DNA of 5,887 nt from Treponema sp. Lineage in GTDB: Bacteria > Spirochaetota > Spirochaetia > Treponematales > Breznakiellaceae. The stretch lies in the NCBI GenBank assembly GCA_031268125.1, contig JAIRXT010000063.1:1-5887 (forward strand). Reading direction: 5' to 3'. The notes beneath the pieces are model-generated. The model saw nothing but the letters and a program-made list of their open reading frames with translations, ran no database searches and was not told the origin of the DNA. How positions within the stretch are numbered: the first letter of the stretch is position 1; each line of letters starts with the position of its first letter. The position numbers and the translations under genes were made by a program. Positions 1-5,548 of the stretch are shown one piece after another.

Positions 1-435
1 CACGAAATTTTCGATACGCGGCTTATAAAGCTGAATTTGGAAAGCAGCGGCAAAGACGCGGCGTTTTTCGAGCTTATTGATACAATTGCAGATGTTTATC
101 CCGATATTGACCGGGAAAAAATGGACAATGTAATACAGGAGCGGGAAAAAAAGCTCAACACCTTTGTGGCTTCCGGTACTGCCATACCCCACGGATATTA
201 TCCGGGGCTGGACAGGACGGTGGGGGCCATCGGTATTTCCAAAACCGGGATCGATTACGATGCCGCCGAACCGGTTTATGTGATCTTTATGATCATAATG
301 GGAAATTCTTCACAGGAAAACCATTTGAGCGTTTTAAGCCGGATTTTATCGTTGATTGAATCCGGGGCGCTGGACCGCATGGCGGCCGCGCAGAGTGTCA
401 GGGAAGTCCACGATCTGTTGTCCCGGTTTAACTAG
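1..435 (+). CDS. PTS EIIA type-2 (fructose/PtsN-like) domain protein, C-terminal part
   Basis: The frame is open from the first base, so the gene begins upstream; 144 residues are visible. The TTG at 37 is probably internal, because the residues before it (IFDTRLIKLNLESSGKDA) already resemble the usual start of a PTS EIIA type-2 domain. The phosphorylatable His lies in GTAIPHG (His codon at 190-192), matching the family pattern of a Gly-rich turn, then AIPHG. The C-terminal pattern of a hydrophobic strand followed by NHLSVLSRILSLI and a last helix ending in DLLSRF also fits. In this family the His accepts phosphate from HPr or a sister EIIA and either passes it to a sugar permease (EIIB) or serves a regulatory role, as in PtsN. 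No EIIB or EIIC is visible, so a regulatory or fused role is possible. The domain could be the tail of a larger membrane protein; the window cannot tell. Family call is firm, role is open. Confidence 0.85.
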   Translation, partial: HEIFDTRLIKLNLESSGKDAAFFELIDTIADVYPDIDREKMDNVIQEREKKLNTFVASGTAIPHGYYPGLDRTVGAIGISKTGIDYDAAEPVYVIFMIIMGNSSQENHLSVLSRILSLIESGALDRMAAAQSVREVHDLLSRFN

Positions 436-436
436 A

Positions 437-470
437 GTCTGTCCATAATGTAGACACATTATGGACAGAC
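437..470. repeat. Perfect 15-bp stem-loop immediately after the EIIA-domain stop codon
   Basis: Arms 437-451 (GTCTGTCCATAATGT) and 456-470 are exact reverse complements with a 4-nt loop AGAC. The structure starts one base after the stop codon. No T-run follows on either strand, and the stem is not GC-rich, so it is not a classic intrinsic terminator. It could protect the 3' end of the mRNA, act as a weak terminator or processing site between the two plus-strand genes, or be a short dispersed palindromic repeat. The symmetry is certain; the function is not. Confidence 0.85.
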
Positions 471-507
471 ATCCTTAAAAAACTAGTTTAAAAAACTGAA
501 TTTACGG

Positions 508-514
508 AAAGGAG
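508..514 (+). promoter_or_regulatory. Ribosome binding site of the OadG-like gene
   Basis: AAAGGAG lies 6 nt before the ATG at 521. It is the strongest Shine-Dalgarno match in the window and fixes the start of the small gene. The stretch before it (471-500) is AT-rich and contains the 10-bp sequence TTAAAAAACT twice (475-484 and 488-497). Confidence 0.85.
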
Positions 515-520
515 AATAGT

Positions 521-766
521 ATGACTATTTTGCAGATGCTTCAGCAGAGTGCAATTTTGACGGTTCTTGGCATGACGGTTGTTTTTGTTTTTTTGTGGAT
601 CATGATACTTTGTGTAAACGGAACGGGGAAACTTATCCGCCGGATGGGCATGGACAAGGATATTCAGGAATCGCAGAAAAGCCCGCCTAAAAAAGCCGGG
701 GCGGTAACGCCGGAAGTCGTATCCGCCATATCGGCGGCGGTAACGGAGTTCAGGAAGGGGGAGTAG
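521..766 (+). CDS. oadG: OadG-like gamma subunit of a sodium-pumping decarboxylase
   Basis: This is an 81-residue protein with one membrane helix near the N-terminus (about residues 11-33, core VLGMTVVFVFLWIMILCV), then a basic segment (KLIRRMG), a Lys/Pro-rich linker (SPPKKAG) and a C-terminal helix with VVSAISAAVTEFRK. This layout and length fit the OadG family, whose members hold the biotin carboxyltransferase (alpha) and the membrane sodium pump (beta) together. The start is set by a good ribosome binding site. It lies 85 bp after the EIIA-domain gene on the same strand. No alpha or beta subunit follows: the next 325 bp are non-coding and then comes an unrelated acyltransferase. Either the partners are elsewhere (or upstream of the window), or this small protein has another role. 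Small one-helix proteins are easy to misassign, so the family call is likely but not certain. Confidence 0.7.
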   Translation: MTILQMLQQSAILTVLGMTVVFVFLWIMILCVNGTGKLIRRMGMDKDIQESQKSPPKKAGAVTPEVVSAISAAVTEFRKGE

Positions 767-826
767 CGGTTTCCGGCAATTCCGAATTCAAAATTCCAAA
801 TCCGAAAAGAGACGTTAAAAATTATC

Positions 827-906
827 AGGGGTCCTGTCGGCTGGAAAAATCCGGGGCCCCTACCCCAGATTCTTTCCACTTTTCGCTTTCGCGAAACTGG
901 ACCCCT
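827..906. ncRNA. Candidate structured RNA: three-way junction fold (strand uncertain)
   Basis: Three helices can be drawn. P1 pairs AGGGGTCC (827-834) with GGACCCCT (899-906), 8 bp without mismatch. P2 pairs 843-856 (GGAAAAATCCGGGG) with 863-877 (CCCCAGATTCTTTCC), 13 bp with one bulge (C872) and one C-A mismatch, loop 857-862. P3 pairs TTTCGC (881-886) with GCGAAA (891-896), loop TTTC. The helices nest without conflict around one junction. I do not recognise a known riboswitch or small RNA class. It may be a structured module of the repeat block or a leader element; pairing by chance in a GC-rich stretch cannot be excluded. Confidence 0.35.
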
Positions 907-980
907 CACCGCATGTTTCCCCTCTCTTTTCGCCGGTATCCTCATCGTGAATTACCTTATGCCAAGGGTTTTTCAAGGTA

Positions 981-1042
981 AAAAATGGTCAAATGGCTGC
1001 AGATACGGTTTTATATTGCTGCCGGTACCATTGACCATTTTT
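981..1042. repeat. Long imperfect hairpin inside the intergenic block
   Basis: AAAAATGGTCAA (981-992) is the exact reverse complement of 1031-1042. After a one-base bulge (A993), TGG (994-996) pairs with CCA (1028-1030), and GCAG (999-1002) can pair with CTGC (1019-1022). The hairpin is nested inside the 18-bp inverted repeat. A T-run (1057-1063) lies 14 bases after it, too far for a normal intrinsic terminator. Confidence 0.5.
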
Positions 1043-1092
1043 AGGTTGAACTGTCATTTTTTTGAATTCGGAATTGCTGCTTTGCTAATCCG

Positions 1093-1121
1093 TGGACTTC
1101 CCGGCGCCCCGCGGCTATAGT
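1093..1121 (+). promoter_or_regulatory. Candidate sigma-70-type promoter of the acyltransferase-TRAP operon
   Basis: TGGACT (1093-1098, four of six matches to TTGACA) is followed after 17 bp by TATAGT (1116-1121, five of six matches to TATAAT). Transcription would begin near 1128, only a few bases before the ATG at 1131, giving a nearly leaderless message. That would agree with the absence of any Shine-Dalgarno sequence before this ATG. It lies just outside the right arm of the inverted repeat. If translation starts instead at the GTG at 1092, this reading falls. Confidence 0.35.
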
Positions 1122-1130
1122 GGTTGTACT

Positions 1131-1952
1131 ATGCCACAGACAGACCGCCCCGAGCCTTATGTCCCCCGGCTGGGTATTGTTTACCCGGATTCCCCCGATG
1201 CCCACATGGAGACGCGGAAGGGGGAACGGGTAAACGAACTTGTCGTAGACGAACACTACCCCTTCCTTGACAGATCTTTTGGATTCAGGTTTTGGAGCGC
1301 CCTCCTCTATCTGGGCATCTTTGTCCTGGTTTTTACCGTATCTCCCATCCGCTTTGGTCTCAGGATTGAAGGGAGGAAGATCCTGAAAAAGTACCGCGGG
1401 CTTCTGCGGGACGGGGCCATGACCGTATCGAACCACACCCTGCGCTGGGACCTGCTCATGGTTCTGCAGGCGGTTCGCTTTAGGCGGCTCTATTTCCCCG
1501 CATGGAAGGAAAACCTTGCCGGCCCCGACAAGGACCTTATCCGGCTGGCGGGCGGCATCCCCGTTCCTTCCTCTGTCCACGCCATGAAAAAATTCAACCA
1601 GGCCTTTGACGAACTCCGCCGGAAGAAGAAGTGGGTCCACGTATTTCCTGAGGGGAGCAACTGGCACTACTACCACTTTATCCGGCCCTTTAAGAAGGGC
1701 ATGTTTACTATGGCTTACAACTACAATCTTCCCGTCATCCCTATGGCCTTTTCCTACCGGGAACCCACGGGGCTGTACCGGCTGTTCAAAAAGGGCTATC
1801 CCCTGATAACCTTACGCATCGGGGAGCCTATTTTACCCGACCGTTCCAAGCCCCGCAGGGAGGCGGCAGCCCTCCTCCGGGCCCAGACCCACCGCCGGAT
1901 CGTTGAGCTTGCCGGCCTTAACGCCAACCCTTTTCCCTGTGAGGGGGATTGA
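1131..1952 (+). CDS. PlsC/LPLAT-family acyltransferase (1-acyl-glycerol-3-phosphate acyltransferase-like)
   Basis: This 273-residue protein shows the motif order of the glycerophospholipid acyltransferase family: catalytic NHTLRWD (H102 and D107, an H-x4-D motif), PAWKENL (about 123-129), FPEGS (172-176) and PVIPMAF (201-207). A hydrophobic helix at about 54-72 precedes the catalytic domain and would anchor it to the inner membrane. Family members transfer an acyl chain from acyl-ACP or acyl-CoA to a lysophospholipid, most often lysophosphatidic acid in phospholipid synthesis; the exact acceptor cannot be read here. The start is uncertain: ATG 1131 is preferred and lies beside a promoter-like sequence, GTG 1092 would add 13 residues, and ATG 1206 would remove 25. 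None has a clear ribosome binding site. The stop lies 27 nt before the TRAP binding-protein gene, so the two are probably co-transcribed. Confidence 0.85.
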   Translation: MPQTDRPEPYVPRLGIVYPDSPDAHMETRKGERVNELVVDEHYPFLDRSFGFRFWSALLYLGIFVLVFTVSPIRFGLRIEGRKILKKYRGLLRDGAMTVSNHTLRWDLLMVLQAVRFRRLYFPAWKENLAGPDKDLIRLAGGIPVPSSVHAMKKFNQAFDELRRKKKWVHVFPEGSNWHYYHFIRPFKKGMFTMAYNYNLPVIPMAFSYREPTGLYRLFKKGYPLITLRIGEPILPDRSKPRREAAALLRAQTHRRIVELAGLNANPFPCEGD

Positions 1953-1966
1953 TTATACTAAAATCC

Positions 1967-1973
1967 GGTGGAG
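1967..1973 (+). promoter_or_regulatory. Ribosome binding site that selects the TTG start of the TRAP binding protein
   Basis: GGTGGAG lies 6 nt before the TTG at 1980. The competing in-frame GTG at 1968 overlaps this site and has nothing suitable upstream. Starting at 1980 also gives a signal peptide with a normal basic N-terminus (MKRS). Confidence 0.7.
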
Positions 1974-1979
1974 ATTACC

Positions 1980-2993
1980 TTGAAACGATCCTGTTTGATC
2001 TTTATGTCTCTTTGCTGTTTGGTCCTGCTTGCCGTTGCCCCCGTTTCCGCCCAGAGGTCAAAGACGACCATAAAACTTTCGTCCCTGGTCCCTGAACGGA
2101 CGCCCTGGGGGGATTTGCTGAACCGTATGTCCGCCGAATGGTACCAGGCCACCAACGGCGAGGTTGAACTGGTGATCAGCTACGGTCAAAGGTTCAGCGA
2201 GGGGGACCTGCTCAGGCAGCTCAACCTTAACCAGATTCAGGCGGCCATGCTGAGTACCTTCGGCTTAAAACTGATCGTGCCGGAGATAATGACCTTAAGC
2301 TGTCCCTTCCTGATCAGGAACAACGAGGAACTGGACCTTGTGCTGAACCGGCTGAAGCCCGATCTTGAACAAAAGATCAGCGGCCGGGGGTATTTTACCC
2401 TGGCCTGGTCCAAGGTGGGGTGGGTCCGCTTCTTTTCCAAAAACCCCGTGTTCGTTCCCGCCGATCTGAAGAATCAGAAACTGGGGACCAGTGAGACGGA
2501 ACCCGAGTTGATGGACGCCTTTAGGGCTATGGGTTATCAGATGGTGCCGGTAGCGATGAATCAGATACTGGTCAGTTTGTCCGGCGGGCAGATCGACGCG
2601 GTGTACCAAAGTCCGGTGAATGCGGGGGGGCTGCAAATATTCGGCAGGGCGAAAAACATGGCCTCTATCCCGGTGGCGCCCTTTATGGGGGCCATTGTCA
2701 TGAACCGCCGGGCCTGGCGCAGTATCCCCGAAAAGTACCGGGACGAATTGATGCGCATTACCAGGCGGGTGGAGGCGGAACTTGACGCGTCGGTCCAGGC
2801 TTTTGAGGCGGAGATTATCCAAAGTTTTACGGAATACGGCCTGGTGATCAACGAGGTAAGCCCCGAACAGGCCCGGCTTTGGTATGCCGATACGGATCGG
2901 GCCCTGCCTTCCCTGACAAAAGACGGGGTTTTTGACGCGGATATGTACAACCGCATCAACACCCTGCTGGCGGCCCGCCGCGGTGGGCGCTGA
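1980..2993 (+). CDS. dctP: TRAP transporter periplasmic solute-binding protein (DctP family)
   Basis: The 337-residue product begins with a signal peptide (MKRS, then a hydrophobic core, ending APVSA before QR, cleavage after about residue 24). The Cys pair at 12-13 does not fit a lipobox, so a free periplasmic protein is expected. The mature part follows the DctP pattern: an early strand (TIKLSSLVPE), residues 92-110 leading to a PF turn, VGWVRFFSKNP (146-156), PADLKNQKL (160-168), and NQILVSLSGGQIDAVYQSP (194-212), equivalent to the usual E-x-x-x-AL-x-x-G-x-x-DG segment. These proteins bind a solute in the periplasm and deliver it to the QM membrane partner, which is encoded 1 nt downstream. 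At the place where most relatives have LKGxKxR, this one reads LKNQKLG, so the usual ligand-carboxylate Arg seems to be Gly169. The ligand is therefore unknown. Confidence 0.88.
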   Translation: MKRSCLIFMSLCCLVLLAVAPVSAQRSKTTIKLSSLVPERTPWGDLLNRMSAEWYQATNGEVELVISYGQRFSEGDLLRQLNLNQIQAAMLSTFGLKLIVPEIMTLSCPFLIRNNEELDLVLNRLKPDLEQKISGRGYFTLAWSKVGWVRFFSKNPVFVPADLKNQKLGTSETEPELMDAFRAMGYQMVPVAMNQILVSLSGGQIDAVYQSPVNAGGLQIFGRAKNMASIPVAPFMGAIVMNRRAWRSIPEKYRDELMRITRRVEAELDASVQAFEAEIIQSFTEYGLVINEVSPEQARLWYADTDRALPSLTKDGVFDADMYNRINTLLAARRGGR

Positions 2994-2994
2994 A

Positions 2995-4863
2995 ATGGCG
3001 GCAAAACGCGGGGCGGACGGGAGGCCCCTTCTTTGGAAAATTGAGGAGATAATCTGCGGCCTTTCCCTGCTCCTGCTGACGGTGATTCCCCTGGCAGATG
3101 TTCTGTTACGCCTGGCGTTTCGATCCCGCTTTCCCGCGGCCCCGGTCCTGACCGCCCATCTGCTTTTGACCCTGGGCCTCCTGTCCGGCATGATCACCAC
3201 CCGCAACGGGGACCATCTTTCCATCGGCCTTATCCATTACCTAAAAAACGAAAACGTTAAAAAGGGCCTTGCTGCGGCGGCGGCCCTGGTGTCCGCCTTC
3301 TTTGCGGTCATCTTTGGCTGGTGTTCCGCGTCCTTTATCAGGGTGGGCCTTTACCCCGTGCAGATGGTAGGTTTTATTCCCGACCGGGTCTTCGCCCTGG
3401 TTATGCCCCTGGGCTACGGGGTTATCGCTTTCCGCTTCGCCCGGCAGGCCCGGGCCTCCGGCGCAAAGGCCGTCCTCTGCGCGGCGGCGGTGCTGCTGGG
3501 GACCGTCTGTTCCCTGCCGGCCATCCTTAAATTTATCTGGGGCATAAACCTTCCCGATGCTGCCTGGGATCTCAGCGATTCGTTCAGCCTTGCCGCAGGA
3601 TGGCTGCGCCTGCCGGCGGTGGTATTCCTGGCAGCCGCCGCATTAATGGGTACGCCGCTTTTCATCGTTATCGGCGGGGTTGCTATGGTGCTTATCCAGG
3701 GCAACTGGGGGGAAATAGATATTGTAGCCGGCCAAATTTACAACGCCCTTACCCAAAACAACCTTATTGCCATTCCCCTGTTTACCCTGGCGGGCTTTAT
3801 CCTTTCCGCCAGCAGGGCGGGGGAACGGCTGGTGGAAGCCTTTAAGAGCTTTTTCGGCTGGATTCCCGGCGGCATGATCATCGTTACGGTGGTTCTCTGC
3901 GCGTTTTTTACTTCCTTCACCGGGGCCTCCGGGGTAACTATCCTTGCTATGGGGGGGATTCTCCTTACGGTTCTCAAGGACTACCCCCAGCGGTTCGCCA
4001 TCGGACTCCTTACCGCCTCGGGAAGCATCGGCCTTTTGTTTCCCCCCAGCCTTCCCATTCTGCTGGTAGGGGCTGCCACCCGGACCAATACGGCCCACCT
4101 TTTCCTGGGGGGCATACTTCCCGGCCTGGTTCTTGTGGCGGCAACGATTATCTTTGGCATTGGGGTTTCGGTAAAGACAAAGATCCCCGTTACCCCCTTC
4201 AGCCTTAAAAGGGCGGCTCTGGGATTTAAGGGCTCCTGCGCGGAAATTCTGCTTCCCCTTTTCCTGATGGCCGCCTACTTTGGGGGGCTTTTCTTCCTGG
4301 TGGAACTGGGGGCCGCGGCGGTAGCCTACGTGTTCATCGTCGAGGTTTTTATCAACAAAGAAATTACCCTGCGGGAGATGGGGGCCGTCTTCGCCAAGGC
4401 AATTCCCATCATCGGCGGCATCCTGTCCATTCTTGCACTGGCCCAGGCCCTGTCCTACTACATTGTCGATTCCCGTGCTCCCGAATACTTTGCCGCCTGG
4501 ATGGAGAACACGATCAACTCCCGGTGGGTATTCCTGTTGATCCTCAATCTGGCCCTCCTCTTGACCGGCTGCCTTATCGACATATTTTCCGCCATCATGA
4601 TTATTTTGCCCCTGATCGCCCCCCTGGGGGAGATCTACGGCATCTCCCCGGTGCATCTTGGGATCATCTTTCTTATCAACATGGAGGCGGGTTTTCTTAC
4701 CCCGCCGGTGGGGCTTAACCTGTTCCTGGCCAGTTACCGTTTTGAAAAACCCTTTACGACAATATCCCGGAACGTCCTTCCCTTCCTGATCATACAGTTA
4801 GCGGTGGTTCTTATCGTTACCTACGTGCCCCAGTTGTCGCTGTTTCTTACCCGGTTCTACTGA
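2995..4863 (+). CDS. dctQM: TRAP transporter fused small and large membrane subunits (DctQ-DctM)
   Basis: This 622-residue integral membrane protein carries a DctQ-type domain at about 15-155 (HLLLTLGLLSGMITTRNGD at 55-73 is the typical second-helix region), an extra linking helix near 158-183, and a DctM-type domain from about 200 to the end. DctM signatures include the paired hairpin motifs SGSIGLLFPPSLPILLVG (342-359) and FLTPPVGLNLFLAS (567-580), which in the family form the two pseudo-symmetric halves of the substrate and sodium site. FTSFTGASG (306-314) also fits. DctM drives sodium-coupled uptake of solute delivered by the binding protein; DctQ is a scaffold. Fused QM proteins are known, for example in sialic acid TRAP systems, and those also have a linker helix. 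The ATG at 2995 comes 1 nt after the dctP stop, implying translational coupling; the frame stays open back to 2932 but that part overlaps dctP. The 3' end overlaps the convergent HAD gene by 7 bp. Confidence 0.92.
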   Translation: MAAKRGADGRPLLWKIEEIICGLSLLLLTVIPLADVLLRLAFRSRFPAAPVLTAHLLLTLGLLSGMITTRNGDHLSIGLIHYLKNENVKKGLAAAAALVSAFFAVIFGWCSASFIRVGLYPVQMVGFIPDRVFALVMPLGYGVIAFRFARQARASGAKAVLCAAAVLLGTVCSLPAILKFIWGINLPDAAWDLSDSFSLAAGWLRLPAVVFLAAAALMGTPLFIVIGGVAMVLIQGNWGEIDIVAGQIYNALTQNNLIAIPLFTLAGFILSASRAGERLVEAFKSFFGWIPGGMIIVTVVLCAFFTSFTGASGVTILAMGGILLTVLKDYPQRFAIGLLTASGSIGLLFPPSLPILLVGAATRTNTAHLFLGGILPGLVLVAATIIFGIGVSVKTKIPVTPFSLKRAALGFKGSCAEILLPLFLMAAYFGGLFFLVELGAAAVAYVFIVEVFINKEITLREMGAVFAKAIPIIGGILSILALAQALSYYIVDSRAPEYFAAWMENTINSRWVFLLILNLALLLTGCLIDIFSAIMIILPLIAPLGEIYGISPVHLGIIFLINMEAGFLTPPVGLNLFLASYRFEKPFTTISRNVLPFLIIQLAVVLIVTYVPQLSLFLTRFY

Positions 4864-5525
4864 ACAAACAGGGAGCGGAAAGATTCCCAGGTACGGGCGT
4901 TTATTTTGAAGTAATCCATGCCCGCCGCCCCGGCTCCGGCCCCGTCGGTATCGTCCCGGTCGCCGGCCACCAGGATGCGCTGCGGGGGGCAGCCCAGATC
5001 CCGGGCAATGTGCAGGAAGGGGGCGGCCGCGGGTTTTTGCGCCCCAAAATCTTCCGGGCCGTAAAGCCGTCCCAGGGGACCCGGTTCCAGCCCCAGGGCC
5101 GTAAAACGTTCCGCCGTCATGGGGTAATCCGAATATACGGCGAAGGGTATTTTCCCACCCCGCCGGTTACGGCCGGAAGTAAGGGCCGCCAGCAGTTCCG
5201 CCGCCCCCGGCCGGGGGCGGTAATGTTTTTTCAGGGTGCGGATCATGAGGGGCATATAGGCTTCAAAGTACCAGCGCCGGGCGGAAAACGCGGAGCGGCG
5301 GGTTTGTTTCGACAGTTCCCCAAAGAACGCACGGTAGTAAGATTCCGCCGAATCGTAAACCCGCCCGGCAAAGAGTCTCCGCACATGCCGCTCCGCCCGC
5401 ATCAGGGGAGCGTCGAAGGGACGGCCCAGAATAAGGCGGAGGGCGATGTTTTTCGAATCGTACAGGGTCCCGTCCAGATCAAAAATAAGCGCCTGGGGTT
5501 CGCCGTCAATTGCGTCCGGCGGCAA
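4857..5525 (-). CDS. HAD-superfamily hydrolase (phosphoglycolate phosphatase-like)
   Basis: The 222-residue product has all four HAD motifs: FDLDGT (15-20, nucleophile D16 and acid/base D18), YSD (131-133, Ser132), QKP with Lys164, and GDRDDTD (188-194). A helical cap between motifs I and II (about 25-105) fits the C1-capped subgroup, whose members dephosphorylate small metabolites such as phosphoglycolate or sugar phosphates. The substrate cannot be read from sequence. TTG at 5525 is the only usual start codon between the upstream in-frame stop and motif I, but it has no Shine-Dalgarno sequence; translation may be coupled to the gene before it, whose stop is 23 nt away. It is convergent with the TRAP membrane gene, with overlapping 3' ends and no terminator visible between them. 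Confidence 0.85.
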   Translation of the reverse strand: MPPDAIDGEPQALIFDLDGTLYDSKNIALRLILGRPFDAPLMRAERHVRRLFAGRVYDSAESYYRAFFGELSKQTRRSAFSARRWYFEAYMPLMIRTLKKHYRPRPGAAELLAALTSGRNRRGGKIPFAVYSDYPMTAERFTALGLEPGPLGRLYGPEDFGAQKPAAAPFLHIARDLGCPPQRILVAGDRDDTDGAGAGAAGMDYFKINARTWESFRSLFVQ

Positions 5526-5526
5526 A

Positions 5527-5541
5527 GCGGCCGGAGGCCGC
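5527..5541. repeat. Short GC hairpin directly before the HAD gene start
   Basis: GCGGCC (5527-5532) and GGCCGC (5536-5541) pair around a 3-nt loop. In the minus-strand mRNA the stem ends one base before the TTG start, occupying the place where a ribosome binding site would be. It could reduce free initiation and favour coupling to the upstream gene. Six pairs in a GC-rich region can also arise by chance. Confidence 0.4.
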
Positions 5542-5548
5542 GGGGCAG

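Larger units (their letters stand above)
776..1077. repeat. 302-bp intergenic block bounded by an 18-bp perfect inverted repeat
   Basis: GCAATTCCGAATTCAAAA at 776-793 is the exact reverse complement of 1060-1077. The block fills nearly all the space between the oadG stop (766) and the acyltransferase promoter or start (from 1093). It carries no plausible gene: a minus-strand frame across 664-945 has no ribosome binding site and runs antisense into oadG. Inside are two further paired structures (827-906 and 981-1042). Terminal inverted repeats with a non-coding, structured interior are what a small non-autonomous transposon (MITE) shows, but no target-site duplication is evident at the ends. 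Part of the arm is AT-rich and partly self-symmetric (AATTCCGAATT), which weakens the argument slightly. Confidence 0.55.

Noticed and set aside
437..470. Classic rho-independent terminator after the EIIA-domain gene
   Set aside because: The stem is perfect, but the bases after it (ATCCTTAAAA) contain no T-run, and the other strand has none either.
475..497. Ten-base direct repeat TTAAAAAACT twice at 13-bp spacing, around the palindrome AAACTAGTTT
   Set aside because: It is short and AT-rich, so chance is likely. It could be an operator half-site pair, but nothing else supports that.
664..945. Minus-strand open frame of 93 codons across the intergenic block
   Set aside because: It has no ribosome binding site, runs antisense into the well-supported OadG-like gene, shows no recognisable domain, and its content follows the repeat-like GC-rich sequence.
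1041..1676. Minus-strand open frame of 211 codons opposite the acyltransferase
   Set aside because: The plus strand has all acyltransferase motifs in order; the opposite frame is a by-product of GC-biased codon use and shows no domain.
1931..1959. Promoter-like sequence before dctP (TTTTCC, 17 bp, TATACT)
   Set aside because: The -10 match is good but the -35 match is only three of six. The short gap to the acyltransferase gene makes shared transcription the simpler reading.
1980..2060. Lipoprotein signal in the TRAP binding protein because of the Cys pair near residue 12
   Set aside because: The residues before the Cys (FMSL) do not fit a lipobox, and a normal AxA-type cleavage site (VSA before QR) lies downstream.
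3643..4656. Minus-strand open frame of 337 codons opposite dctQM
   Set aside because: The translation is low-complexity, rich in Gly, Lys, Gln and Asp, as expected from the complement of a membrane protein gene. The plus-strand TRAP protein is clear.
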